Below, in pieces: positions 9,467 to 17,955 of a stretch of 64,000 nt of DNA (the stretch's first letter is position 1; every line of letters starts with the position of its first letter). The notes beneath the pieces were generated by a model. The model saw only the letters and a program-made list of their open reading frames with translations, was not told the DNA's origin and made no database searches. The DNA is from Flavobacterium sp. (GTDB lineage: Bacteria; Bacteroidota; Bacteroidia; Flavobacteriales; Flavobacteriaceae), in assembly GCA_014379405.1 (NCBI GenBank), contig JACMLU010000022.1, positions 1 to 64,000 on the forward strand. Reading direction: 5' to 3'. The position numbers and the translations under genes are program-made.

Positions 9467-9639
9467 ATGAATAATAATTATTGGTTTTTACAAAATATAA
9501 AGCGCATTATTTTCATATTAAATAACACTATTTTTCTGTAAAAATTATTATATTAGCAGACGTATTGGAGTTCAGAAACCAAAAAAACGAGGAGTAGCCG
9601 AAAATCCACAAGAGTAGGTGTCAACTAAATATTTTAATT

Positions 9640-10131
9640 ATGATTGAATGGTACAAAAAAGTAGTTTTTGAAAATTATGCCAATTTTAAAGGAAGAGCAA
9701 GACGAAGTGAATATTGGTATTTTATATTGATGAATATGATTATATCGACCGTCACAATGATGATTGATAAGGGATTAGGGATAAAATTTGGTGTGAATTT
9801 ATTATATGGAATTGCGGTGTTTATCCCAACTTTGTCAGTATCGGTAAGAAGATTACATGATATTGGTAAAAGCGGTTGGATATTGCTAATTTCATATATT
9901 GCTATCATTATTTGTGCAGTAGGTTTGGTCCTTGGGATGTTGACATTAGGGAGTTCTTCGTTTAATATTTGGTTTGCTATCCCAATTATAGTTATGGTTG
10001 CTATATGTATTTGGATGTTAGTTCTTTTTGTTACAGAAGGTAATGATGGGATGAATAAATATGGTTCAGACCCTAAAAATATATTTGGCGAGGATGACGA
10101 AATAGATGAAATTGGAGTAACTGAAGCATAA
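9640..10131 (+). CDS. DUF805 family membrane protein
   Basis: A 163-residue inner-membrane protein of the DUF805 family. The N-terminus MIEWYKKVVFENYANF and the GRARRSEYWYF motif (near residue 19) are typical, followed by VSVRRLHDIGKSGW, a family hallmark between membrane segments. Four hydrophobic segments are visible (about 28-48, 52-70, 82-105, 115-138), with an acidic C-terminal tail. The function of DUF805 proteins is unknown. It stands before two more small membrane proteins on the same strand. Confidence 0.85.
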   Translation: MIEWYKKVVFENYANFKGRARRSEYWYFILMNMIISTVTMMIDKGLGIKFGVNLLYGIAVFIPTLSVSVRRLHDIGKSGWILLISYIAIIICAVGLVLGMLTLGSSSFNIWFAIPIIVMVAICIWMLVLFVTEGNDGMNKYGSDPKNIFGEDDEIDEIGVTEA

Positions 10132-10200
10132 TTAAAATTCAAGATATAATATAAAGCTTTCGATAATTTTTATATTTTTACTTTAACTAACAAATAATCA

Positions 10201-10584
10201 ATGGAAACCACAAAACATGAAGCTTGGAACACTCCAAATAGCCCAATTCCTGTATTTAAAGTCGATCCAATTATAGTGTTAATCCTGGGATTTATCACTT
10301 GTGGATTGTATTTAATTTATTGGAATATTAAAATAGCCGAAGTATTGAATGCAGTATCGGAACGTGAAGTTATTTCGTCCCCAATTGCTGTTTTTGCCGG
10401 ATGTTGTTATCCTGTAAATGTTTATTTCTTTTATTTGGCAGGCAAAGACGGATTGCCACAAGTGTATAAGCGCATTGGTTATCCACAGAAAGATGATACA
10501 GTGCTATTGATAATTTTAGGGCTTTTCTTTCCAATGGTGGCCGCAATGATTGTTCAAAATGACATCAACAGGTTATACAATTAA
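10201..10584 (+). CDS. small membrane protein, DUF4234-like
   Basis: A 127-residue protein with two or three hydrophobic segments (about 23-42, 62-80 and 98-118). The phrase GFITCGLYLIYWNIKIAEVLNAV resembles the start of DUF4234 proteins, in which a glycine-tyrosine-rich membrane segment precedes a short amphipathic helix. The family assignment is tentative and no function is known. Its end overlaps the start of the DUF2752 gene, suggesting coupled translation. Confidence 0.6.
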   Translation: METTKHEAWNTPNSPIPVFKVDPIIVLILGFITCGLYLIYWNIKIAEVLNAVSEREVISSPIAVFAGCCYPVNVYFFYLAGKDGLPQVYKRIGYPQKDDTVLLIILGLFFPMVAAMIVQNDINRLYN

Positions 10585-11023
10585 TACCCAATCCAAACGT
10601 AAAGTTTACGGAATCATCGGCGCATTTATCACGCTGATGGTTCCGTTTTTTTTAATCTTTTTTAATCAGGACAACCATCTCGAAACGGCTCAATCTCTGT
10701 GTCCTTTGAAGATGCTTACGGGTTTTCCTTGTCCGGGTTGCGGAATTACAAAATCTTTGGTTTATTTCTACGAGGGTGATTTTCAAAAAAGCCTTTATTA
10801 TCATATTATGGGGCCATTTGTAATTCTGTTTTGCATTGTTACCATTGGGGTGCTTACAACCGAATTAATAACGAAAAAGGAATATTTCAATGGGTTGCTT
10901 TTCAATAGAAAATTAGCTTATGGATTGGCAATATTTTTGGTAAGCTATCACTTCATCCGAATTATTTATTTCATCAATAACAATTCAATTGACGATATAT
11001 TACGTCAGTCTATTTGGAGGTGA
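10559..11023 (+). CDS. DUF2752 domain-containing membrane protein
   Basis: A 154-residue membrane protein of the DUF2752 family, recognised by the motif CPLKMLTGFPCPGCGITKS (about residues 38-56), whose cysteines and glycine are the family hallmark. Hydrophobic segments flank it (about 12-30, 75-98, 112-132). Its function is unknown. The ATG at 10559 overlaps the previous gene by 26 nt; a TTG at 10550 would add three residues. A palindromic terminator follows, shared with the converging acyltransferase gene. Confidence 0.85.
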   Translation: MTSTGYTINTQSKRKVYGIIGAFITLMVPFFLIFFNQDNHLETAQSLCPLKMLTGFPCPGCGITKSLVYFYEGDFQKSLYYHIMGPFVILFCIVTIGVLTTELITKKEYFNGLLFNRKLAYGLAIFLVSYHFIRIIYFINNNSIDDILRQSIWR

Positions 11024-11031
11024 AATACTTG

Positions 11032-11105
11032 TTTGTCATTTCGACGAAGGAGAAATCACATAACGAGAGCAACTAATGAGATTTCTCCTTCTTCGAAATG
11101 ACAAA
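11032..11105. terminator. bidirectional hairpin between convergent genes
   Basis: 26-nt arms (11032-11057 and 11080-11105) are complementary except for one base, with a 22-nt loop. The arms contain TTTGTCATTTCGA and GGAGAAATC. It occupies the gap between converging genes and could terminate both. Its length and wording also suggest an interspersed palindrome. Confidence 0.7.
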
Positions 11106-11123
11106 TAAACTGGAAATAAAAAT

Positions 11124-12926
11124 TTACTCTTCTTTCTCGGCCAATTTTCTTTCCAATTCGGCCTGAAATTCTTCCATTACCGGTTTTACGGTGCTGTCCG
11201 GAATGTCGGAAATTCGGATGTACATTAATCCGTCTATCGCATTGTTAAAAAGAGGGTCAACATTAAAAGCGACAACGCGTGCGTTTTGCTTGATGTATTT
11301 TTTGATCAAGACAGGAAGCCTTAAAGTGCCCGGTTCCAATTCGTCAATGAGTTTGTCAAATTTGTTCAAATCGGCTTCAGCTTCGTCAAATATAAAATCC
11401 TTGTCAGCATCTTTCAGTTTTACGCGGAATGCTTTTTTGGGATGAATATATTGTGCGATATAAGGGTCGTAAAAGTTAGATTTCATAAATTCAATCATTA
11501 ATGATTTCGAAAAATCAGAAAATTGATTGCTGATACTCACGCCGCCCAACAAGAATTTATGTTCTGGATGGTGCAAAGTAATATGGATAATTCCTTTCCA
11601 AAGCAGGAAAAGAGGCATCGGTTTTTGTTGGTATTCCTTAACGATAAAAGCGCGTCCCATTTCGATGGAATGCTGGAGCATATCATATAATTCTGGTTCA
11701 AAACGGAATAAATCATTGAGGTAAAATCCTTCGACTCCATGTTTTGGGAAAATTTCCGAGCCAAGTCCCATTCGATAAGCACCGGCAATTTTTTGAGCAT
11801 CGGCATCCCATAAAAACAGATGACGGTAATATTTGTCGTAAGAGTCAATGTCTATCGATTCATTTGTTCCTTCACCCACTTCCCTAAAGGTAATTTCTCT
11901 CAAACGTCCTATTTCGTGAAGCACGTTTGGAATTTCTTTTGCCTTGGCAAAAAACACTTCATAGTTCTTGCTTTGCAACAATCGACAGTCGTTTTCCCTT
12001 AAAGTATCAACCTCCTTGATGATTTTTTCTAGACTCGCAGCCGTCACGATTTCCTTCGGATTCTTTGGAAGTTTTAAAGTTGGTGTTGGTAAAAATGGTG
12101 TTTCCTTTTCGAAAGGATTGGCCAACATATAGGTTTTTCGTCTTAAAAATTCCGAATAATCATCAAGTGATTTGTGTTCGTTTTGTTCCGCAACAGAAAT
12201 GGGTTTCCCGATACGCACTTTTATCACGCGATGTTTTTGGGTCAATAATTCCGAAGGCAATTTTGCAGTTCGCAACGTATCACTAATTTTCGAAAGAAAA
12301 TAAAACAACCAACTGTTCTTGGCGTGAAAATAAATAGGAACAACAGGAACTTGTGCTTTTCGGATAACTTTTATGGCTCCTTCTTCCCAAGCTTTGTCCA
12401 CAACCAATTTGTCGTCTTTGTAGGTCGAAACTTCTCCGGCTGGAAACATTCCCAGTGGTTTTCCGTCGCTCAAATGACGCAAAGTTTCCTTGATTCCAAT
12501 CACGCTCGACTTGGCATCTTTGTGGGTTTCAAAAGGATTAACCGGCATGATGTAAGGCTTCATCGGATCAATGCGATGCAACAGGAAATTGGCAATAATT
12601 TTGAAATTAGGCTCTTGCTCTAGCATTAATTTCAATAGCAAAATACCATCAATTCCTCCTAATGGATGATTGGAAATGGTAATGTATGCTCCATCTTTGG
12701 GCAATCGTTTGAAATCTTCCTCCGGAATTTCAAATTTTATCTGGAATTCATCCAATATGGCATTTAGAAACTCCACTTCTTTCAAGTGTTTGTTTCTGTC
12801 ATATACTTTGTTTAACGTTGAAATCTTCAATACTTTCATCAATAACCAGCCTGAAAAAGTACCTAAAAACCCGTACTTGTCAGTGTTTATTGCTTTTGCA
12901 ACTTCTTTAGCGGTTACTAAACCCAT
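11124..12926 (-). CDS. olsF: bifunctional acyltransferase, OlsF-like ornithine lipid synthase
   Basis: A 600-residue fusion of two acyltransferase domains. The N-terminal half is a PlsC/LPLAT domain with an NHPLGGIDG block (residues 86-94, an H-x5-D variant of HX4D) and GMFPAGEVS further on. The C-terminal half (from about residue 325) is a GNAT/OlsB-like domain with REITFREVGEGT and a GAYRMGLG strand. This order is that of OlsF, the single enzyme that N-acylates ornithine and then O-acylates the product to give ornithine lipid, described in Serratia and in Flavobacterium. Acceptor specificity (ornithine, glycine or another amino acid) cannot be read from the sequence. Confidence 0.78.
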   Translation of the reverse strand: MGLVTAKEVAKAINTDKYGFLGTFSGWLLMKVLKISTLNKVYDRNKHLKEVEFLNAILDEFQIKFEIPEEDFKRLPKDGAYITISNHPLGGIDGILLLKLMLEQEPNFKIIANFLLHRIDPMKPYIMPVNPFETHKDAKSSVIGIKETLRHLSDGKPLGMFPAGEVSTYKDDKLVVDKAWEEGAIKVIRKAQVPVVPIYFHAKNSWLFYFLSKISDTLRTAKLPSELLTQKHRVIKVRIGKPISVAEQNEHKSLDDYSEFLRRKTYMLANPFEKETPFLPTPTLKLPKNPKEIVTAASLEKIIKEVDTLRENDCRLLQSKNYEVFFAKAKEIPNVLHEIGRLREITFREVGEGTNESIDIDSYDKYYRHLFLWDADAQKIAGAYRMGLGSEIFPKHGVEGFYLNDLFRFEPELYDMLQHSIEMGRAFIVKEYQQKPMPLFLLWKGIIHITLHHPEHKFLLGGVSISNQFSDFSKSLMIEFMKSNFYDPYIAQYIHPKKAFRVKLKDADKDFIFDEAEADLNKFDKLIDELEPGTLRLPVLIKKYIKQNARVVAFNVDPLFNNAIDGLMYIRISDIPDSTVKPVMEEFQAELERKLAEKEE

Positions 12927-12955
12927 ATTTAGTTTATGATTTTTTTAACAGGTAA

Positions 12956-12963
12956 CAAAGATA
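12956..12963 (-). promoter_or_regulatory. -7 box of the olsF-like gene
   Basis: On the minus strand this reads TATCTTTG, a full TAnnTTTG match, about 30 nt before the ATG. No clear TTG was found at the -33 position. Confidence 0.45.
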
Positions 12964-13015
12964 GCAAAAAACTCCATTTTCTTTCTTTTTGCCCCCTAAT
13001 CTTTGAAGTTTTTAT

Positions 13016-13067
13016 TACATTTGAAACTCAAAAAAAATATAATGAAATGAGCATATCATTATATTTG
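13016..13067 (+). promoter_or_regulatory. two candidate -7 boxes upstream of xth
   Basis: TACATTTG at 13016-13023 and TATATTTG at 13060-13067 both match TAnnTTTG. They lie 134 and 90 nt before the exonuclease III start. Neither has a convincing TTG at the right distance. Confidence 0.35.
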
Positions 13068-13156
13068 GTCGCAAAACCAAAAATAATATGCGACTCGAGC
13101 GATAGCGAACAGGCGAAGCAATTTCAAATGACCAAAAAAGCAATAAATAACAACAC

Positions 13157-13921
13157 ATGAAAATCATTTCGTATAACGTCAACGGTATCAGATCCGCAAT
13201 TTCAAAAGGGTTTATTCCTTGGCTGCAACAAGCAAATCCCGACGTGATTTGCCTTCAGGAAATAAAAGCCACTCCGGAACAAATTCCGCTTTTAGATTTT
13301 GAACTCGCCGGTTATCCTTATCATTATTGGTTTCCAGCGACAAAAAAAGGCTACAGTGGCGTGGCCATTTTATCTAAAGTAAAACCCAACAACGTGGTTT
13401 TTGGAACAGGAATTCCGCATATGGATTTTGAGGGAAGAAACCTTCGCTTGGATTTTGATGAATTTTCGGTGATGAGTTTGTATTTGCCTTCGGGAACCAA
13501 TATCGAAAGATTGTCACATAAGTTTATGTTTATGGATGATTTCCAGAATTACATAGATGAATTGAAAAAAGAAGTTCCAAACTTGGTAATTTGCGGTGAC
13601 TACAACATTTGTCACGAAGCAATTGATATTCACGACCCCATTCGAAACAAGAAGGTTTCGGGATTTTTGCCCGAAGAAAGAGCTTGGTTGGACGGTTTTA
13701 TGAAAAGCGGATTCATAGATAGTTTCCGATTTTTGAATAAAGAACCCGGTAATTACACTTGGTGGACAATGCGATTTCCTTCGGCAAGATTAGAAAACAA
13801 AGGTTGGCGCATCGATTATTGTTTAGTGAGCGAACCTTTGAAACAAAAAATAAAAAGAGCCGTTATATTACCCGAAGCCAAACATTCAGACCATTGTCCG
13901 AGTTTGGTGGAGATTGAATAA
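13157..13921 (+). CDS. xth: exodeoxyribonuclease III
   Basis: Exonuclease III/AP endonuclease cuts at abasic sites in base excision repair and degrades DNA 3' to 5'. The 254 residues match the ExoIII family. Signatures are MKIISYNVNGIRSA at the N-terminus, the metal-binding Glu in CLQEIKA (near residue 34), the active-site block CGDYNICHEAIDIHDP (near 151), and the terminal His motif KHSDHCP (near 243). It is cytoplasmic. The OmpA lipoprotein gene follows about 70 nt later on the same strand. Confidence 0.96.
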   Translation: MKIISYNVNGIRSAISKGFIPWLQQANPDVICLQEIKATPEQIPLLDFELAGYPYHYWFPATKKGYSGVAILSKVKPNNVVFGTGIPHMDFEGRNLRLDFDEFSVMSLYLPSGTNIERLSHKFMFMDDFQNYIDELKKEVPNLVICGDYNICHEAIDIHDPIRNKKVSGFLPEERAWLDGFMKSGFIDSFRFLNKEPGNYTWWTMRFPSARLENKGWRIDYCLVSEPLKQKIKRAVILPEAKHSDHCPSLVEIE

Positions 13922-13992
13922 TTAAAATGGCAATTTCAATGGCAATGCCAAAAATCAATTAAAAAGGTTTTAATAAAATTAAATTATAAAAA

Positions 13993-14934
13993 ATGATAAA
14001 AAGAATTTCCCTCGGATTGCTGATTATAGCACTTTCTACTTCTTGCGTTTCCAAGAAGATTTACACTGATTTAGAAAGTAAATACGCCGATTTGAAGAAA
14101 GAAAACAGAAGTATTTCCGATGAAAACGCCGACTTGCTGAAAGCCAAAAGTCAACTCGAATTAGAACGTGATGGTTTGAACAAAGACTTGGCAAAAGTAA
14201 AATCGGAACGCGAAAAATTGCAAGCGGATTATGCGGCTTTAAATAAAAAAATGGATGTTTTGAAAGATTCTTACTCTGCCTTGGAAAAAAACAGCAGCGA
14301 ATCTTTGAAAGCCAATATGGCCAAAAACCGTGAGTTATTGGAACAATTGGGAGTCAAAGAAAAAGCATTGGCTTTGGAACAAGAGCAATTAAATAAAAAC
14401 AACCAACGATTAAAAGAATTAGAAGATTTGATAGCCGCCAAAGAAGCAAGTATGCGAAAATTAAAAGAAACGCTGTCGAAAGCCTTGAATGGTTTTGAAG
14501 GAAAAGGTTTGACCGTGGAGCAAAAAAACGGAAAGGTTTACGTTTCTATGGAGAACAAATTGTTGTTTAGTTCCGGAAGTTGGGCTGTAGGTTCAGAAGG
14601 GAAAAAAGCGGTTGTTGAAGTTGGGAAAGTATTGGGCGACAATCCTGATATTTCCGTTTTGATTGAAGGCCACACTGATGATGTTCCTTACGCTGGTTCA
14701 GGTCCAATCGCCGACAACTGGGATTTATCTACCAAAAGAGCTACTGCAATTGTTGCCATCTTAGGTGAAAATAAATTGGTAAACAAACAAAATTTAACTG
14801 CTGCCGGCCGAGGCGAATTCTCTCCATTGGCAAGTAATGCTTCAGCAGAAGGAAAAGCGAAAAACCGTAGAATCGAAATTATCTTGACTCCAAGATTAGA
14901 TGAAATCGCCGATATGTTGAAGGATATTAATTGA
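13993..14934 (+). CDS. OmpA family lipoprotein with coiled coil
   Basis: A 313-residue outer-membrane lipoprotein. The signal peptide ends in the lipobox LSTSC (Cys about residue 17). A long charged coiled coil covers about residues 25-160, followed by a C-terminal OmpA/MotB peptidoglycan-binding domain (about 175-305) with VLIEGHTDDVPY, NWDLSTKRA and KAKNRRIEIIL. The predicted role is to link the outer membrane to peptidoglycan through the OmpA domain, with the coiled coil as a spacer. Two strong hairpins follow the gene. Confidence 0.93.
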   Translation: MIKRISLGLLIIALSTSCVSKKIYTDLESKYADLKKENRSISDENADLLKAKSQLELERDGLNKDLAKVKSEREKLQADYAALNKKMDVLKDSYSALEKNSSESLKANMAKNRELLEQLGVKEKALALEQEQLNKNNQRLKELEDLIAAKEASMRKLKETLSKALNGFEGKGLTVEQKNGKVYVSMENKLLFSSGSWAVGSEGKKAVVEVGKVLGDNPDISVLIEGHTDDVPYAGSGPIADNWDLSTKRATAIVAILGENKLVNKQNLTAAGRGEFSPLASNASAEGKAKNRRIEIILTPRLDEIADMLKDIN

Positions 14935-14941
14935 AATTTAC

Positions 14942-14974
14942 AGCTTTGGCAAAGTTTTGAACTTTGCCAAAGCT
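14942..14974 (+). terminator. 15-bp hairpin after the ompA-like gene
   Basis: Arms 14942-14956 and 14960-14974 are perfectly complementary, with a TTG loop, 8 nt after the stop codon. Confidence 0.75.
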
Positions 14975-14987
14975 TGTTATAAAAGAC

Positions 14988-15017
14988 AAGGTTCAGCGTT
15001 TTTCTCTGAACCTTTTT
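14988..15017 (+). terminator. second intrinsic terminator with T-run
   Basis: AAGGTTCAG (14988-14996) pairs with CTGAACCTT (15006-15014), followed by a T-run to 15017. It backs up the preceding hairpin and insulates the aldo/keto reductase promoter. Confidence 0.75.
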
Positions 15018-15026
15018 CTTTTGGAA

Positions 15027-15042
15027 TACCTTTGTATCTTTG
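15027..15042 (+). promoter_or_regulatory. overlapping -7 boxes of the aldo/keto reductase gene
   Basis: TACCTTTG (15027-15034) and TATCTTTG (15035-15042) both match TAnnTTTG. They cover the upstream in-frame TTG at 15040, so that codon cannot be the start; the ATG at 15061 is the supported one. Confidence 0.5.
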
Positions 15043-15060
15043 GACATAAAATATCTTCAG

Positions 15061-16098
15061 ATGAAATACACGACTTTACCCAATACCGACATAAAAATCA
15101 GCAAAATTTGCCTTGGCACAATGACTTTTGGTCAACAAAATACCGAAGCCGAAGGCCACGCCCAAATGGATTATGCACTTGAAAAAGGAGTCAATTTTTT
15201 TGACACCGCCGAAATGTATTCCGTTCCGGGACGTAAAGAAACTTACGGAAGTACCGAAAAAATCATTGGGACTTGGTTTAAAAAATCAGGAAAAAGAGAA
15301 GAAATCGTTTTGGCTTCCAAAATTGCAGGACCCAATCCAGGCTTGTCTTACATTCGAGAAAATATGGATTTTTCTCCCGAGAGTATTGCCTTGTCACTAG
15401 ACAAAAGTTTGACTCGATTGCAAACCGATTATATCGATTTGTACCAACTACATTGGCCGGAGCGTAAAGCCAATTTTTTTGGACAACGCGGTTTCAAAGT
15501 GCAACACGATGTTTGGGAGGACAATGTTCATTCCGTTTTAGAAACATTGGAAGGTTTTATCAAACAAGGAAAAATAAAACATATTGGACTTTCGAATGAA
15601 ACACCTTGGGGGATTATGCGGTTTTTAGAGGAAAGTAAATATCAAAATTTACCCAAAATAAAAACGGTACAAAATCCGTATTCGCTGCTGAATAGAACTT
15701 TCGAAATTGGTTCTGCCGAAGTTTGTATGAGAGAAAATGTGGGATTGTTGGCTTATTCTCCAATGGCTTTTGGCATATTGTCGGGTAAATTTTTGAATGG
15801 CGAAAGTCATCCGAATTCCAGAATCAAATTGTTTCCGCAATTTGCCAGATACAACAGCGCACAATGTGCCGAAGCTACAAAATTGTATCAAGAAGTGGCT
15901 CACAAAAATGGAATGACCTTGACAGAAATGGCTTTGGCATTCGTAAACCAACAAGCTTTTGTTACCAGCACGATTATTGGCGCCACGACAATGGAACAAT
16001 TAAAAGAAAATATCGCCACGATTGATATTGTTCTATCCGATAAAATTCTGAAAGAAATAGATGCAGTGCAGGCTGTAATTCCTGATCCTGCGCCGTAA
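15061..16098 (+). CDS. aldo/keto reductase
   Basis: A 345-residue NADP(H)-dependent aldo/keto reductase with the (beta/alpha)8 fold, closest by eye to the Tas/YajO-type group. The catalytic tetrad is visible: Asp in FDTAEMY, the Tyr two residues after AE, Lys in ASKIAG and His in LHWPER. The C-terminal cofactor-binding segment contains STIIGATTMEQLKENI. The natural substrate is unknown; such enzymes reduce various aldehydes and ketones. The ATG at 15061 is preferred because the promoter covers earlier codons. A hairpin separates it from the converging DUF4139 gene. Confidence 0.93.
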   Translation: MKYTTLPNTDIKISKICLGTMTFGQQNTEAEGHAQMDYALEKGVNFFDTAEMYSVPGRKETYGSTEKIIGTWFKKSGKREEIVLASKIAGPNPGLSYIRENMDFSPESIALSLDKSLTRLQTDYIDLYQLHWPERKANFFGQRGFKVQHDVWEDNVHSVLETLEGFIKQGKIKHIGLSNETPWGIMRFLEESKYQNLPKIKTVQNPYSLLNRTFEIGSAEVCMRENVGLLAYSPMAFGILSGKFLNGESHPNSRIKLFPQFARYNSAQCAEATKLYQEVAHKNGMTLTEMALAFVNQQAFVTSTIIGATTMEQLKENIATIDIVLSDKILKEIDAVQAVIPDPAP

Positions 16099-16107
16099 TG
16101 AAATAGA

Positions 16108-16140
16108 AAACCCGACAGGTTTTAAAAACCTGTCGGGTTT
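16108..16140. terminator. bidirectional terminator
   Basis: Arms 16108-16123 and 16125-16140 are complementary (AAACCCGACAGGTTTT-type), with T/A runs at the ends in both directions. It sits between the converging aldo/keto reductase and DUF4139 genes. Confidence 0.85.
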
Positions 16141-16144
16141 GTTT

Positions 16145-17761
16145 TTATAAATTATCAATTACCTTGTCTTTAGGATATTTTACTCTGTAACTTATCCTGA
16201 TTTTTTTGGTTTCATTGGGTTTTAAATTCAAATCCCAAGTGAGAATTCCAGTTTCTGAATTTACTTTTGCACCATCGTTTTGCAATAATTCAATTTCGAT
16301 TTCCTTGTCTGGACTCAATGGATATTGGTCTTTCAACAACAAATTAGCTGTTTCTTTTTTATTGTTGCGAACGGTAATATCGTAGGTGAAAGTTTGTTCT
16401 TTTTTGGAAGACAAGAATTTTGTTCCGGATTTATCAGCAACTTTTTCACGACTGATGGATATTTTTTTGTCTCTTCCCATACTCAAATTCAAGGTGTCTG
16501 AAGTCTGGCTTGGATTAATTGTTGTTTTGCCCACATACATTCCTTCGAAAATAATATTGGCATCGCCTTTTAGCAAATTATATTTCGAATAATCGACAAT
16601 TTCTGCCAATAAAAAGGCCTCTTTTTCAACTCTTGGCGCAGCATAATATTTGAAAGTTGCAGGAATTTTTATTTCTTTCAATGCCACGCTATGGGCTTTT
16701 CCATTGGATAAAATATCATAAGGAATGTCGATGTCGAATGAAATATTAAGTTGATTTTCGTTAACAGTTGTGTAGTTTGAAATGGAACTAACAGCACCAA
16801 CGGAACTTTTCTTTTTTTGCGTTCCATAACCCACAACAACCACTTCTTCTAACTTTGATTCACTATCAATAAAACCATTAAGATTTCGGGATTCCTGATA
16901 TTTTAAAAACCACGGATTTACATTTGGTGCTTGATTATTTTGATTTGGATTTCCGCTTGACAAAGTCAGTTTTACTTTTTTCCAATCGATTCCCGTGTTT
17001 TGAATCACTTGTGCTTTGTACATCAAATTAATTGGTTCAACAACACTGTTCGAACGCAAATCATAAAATGGTTTCCAATTTGCGGCTCCAGTCAAATAAT
17101 TAATTCCGAAATCCACGTTTCCGGCAATTTCGTTCATTACTTGGATGATTATTTTTCCTTTTGAAGTTTTTTCTTCTTTTGAACTGTTGATTTCGAGTTT
17201 CGAATTTAATTTAACCAGTAGCCCATTGAGTTTGGTTGATTTTTCGTCTAAAGCATCGTAATTGTTATTGGCTTCGGTTCTTTTGAGTTTGTAATAATCG
17301 ACCATTTTCATTAATTCGGCTACATTCAAACCCGAATTCGCTCCTGAAATTTGTTGGTTTTTATCCAATAATTCTATGGCTTTACTTTCTGAATCCCGAG
17401 CATTTTCGACTTTTTGAATTTCTTTTTTTACCAATGTAATGCTGTCGCGGACTTTTTTGATGGCGGGATTGGTTTCGTCCAATTCATATTCCGACACATA
17501 ATCCTTCGTGAATTGTACAGAAAGCACCGTAACGGTTGATGGTGCACCAATTTGTATCGTGTTTTGATTTGCATAATCCGAAACGTTTTTAATCACGATT
17601 TCGCTGGTTCCTTTTGGAAGCACAAGTGAAGTAGTTTGCGAAATTTCGGCAGAATTAAAATAAACAGTTACCGCTTTTACTTTAGCAGAAATAAATATTG
17701 GTTTTTGAGCAAAGGCAAATACCGAAATCAAGAACGCAAATAGGAAATGAATTTTTTTCAT
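16145..17761 (-). CDS. DUF4139 domain protein (mucoidy-inhibitor-A-like) with an inserted SusC-box motif
   Basis: A 538-residue secreted protein with a signal peptide (residues 1-18, ending FAFAQ), an N-terminal DUF4140 region (about 25-125) with a coiled coil, and a DUF4139 domain (about 210-535). The family function is unknown; some members are called mucoidy inhibitor A. Near residues 303-320 the phrase EVVVVGYGTQKKKSS appears. This is the hallmark of the plug of SusC/RagA TonB receptors and is foreign to the core DUF4139 fold. It is a single gene converging on the aldo/keto reductase. Confidence 0.85.
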   Translation of the reverse strand: MKKIHFLFAFLISVFAFAQKPIFISAKVKAVTVYFNSAEISQTTSLVLPKGTSEIVIKNVSDYANQNTIQIGAPSTVTVLSVQFTKDYVSEYELDETNPAIKKVRDSITLVKKEIQKVENARDSESKAIELLDKNQQISGANSGLNVAELMKMVDYYKLKRTEANNNYDALDEKSTKLNGLLVKLNSKLEINSSKEEKTSKGKIIIQVMNEIAGNVDFGINYLTGAANWKPFYDLRSNSVVEPINLMYKAQVIQNTGIDWKKVKLTLSSGNPNQNNQAPNVNPWFLKYQESRNLNGFIDSESKLEEVVVVGYGTQKKKSSVGAVSSISNYTTVNENQLNISFDIDIPYDILSNGKAHSVALKEIKIPATFKYYAAPRVEKEAFLLAEIVDYSKYNLLKGDANIIFEGMYVGKTTINPSQTSDTLNLSMGRDKKISISREKVADKSGTKFLSSKKEQTFTYDITVRNNKKETANLLLKDQYPLSPDKEIEIELLQNDGAKVNSETGILTWDLNLKPNETKKIRISYRVKYPKDKVIDNL

Positions 17762-17896
17762 AATGTATCATTTAAGAATATATCTTATAGATAACAAATA
17801 ACGGAAAAAGGTTGGGAAGGTCTAAAATTTTTATAAAAAATGTATGAATTTTAATATTATTAGGATTAATTTCTAGAAGCTCTGCTTCTTTTTTTT

Positions 17897-17926
17897 TTGC
17901 CACAGATTTCACGGATTTTCACATAT
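17897..17926. repeat. single half of the CACAGATT/CGGATT repeat
   Basis: GCCACAGATTTCACGGATTT-like sequence, related to the left half of the repeat at 5057, stands alone between the DUF4139 and sugar dehydrogenase genes. Confidence 0.5.
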
Positions 17927-17955
17927 TTTTTGTTTGTGTAATTTGGCGTTTTATA

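Noticed and set aside
12936..13160. Open frame of 74 codons upstream of xth, overlapping its start
   Set aside because: It spans two promoter-like boxes, has no recognisable domain and no clear ribosome-binding context. It is more likely leader DNA.
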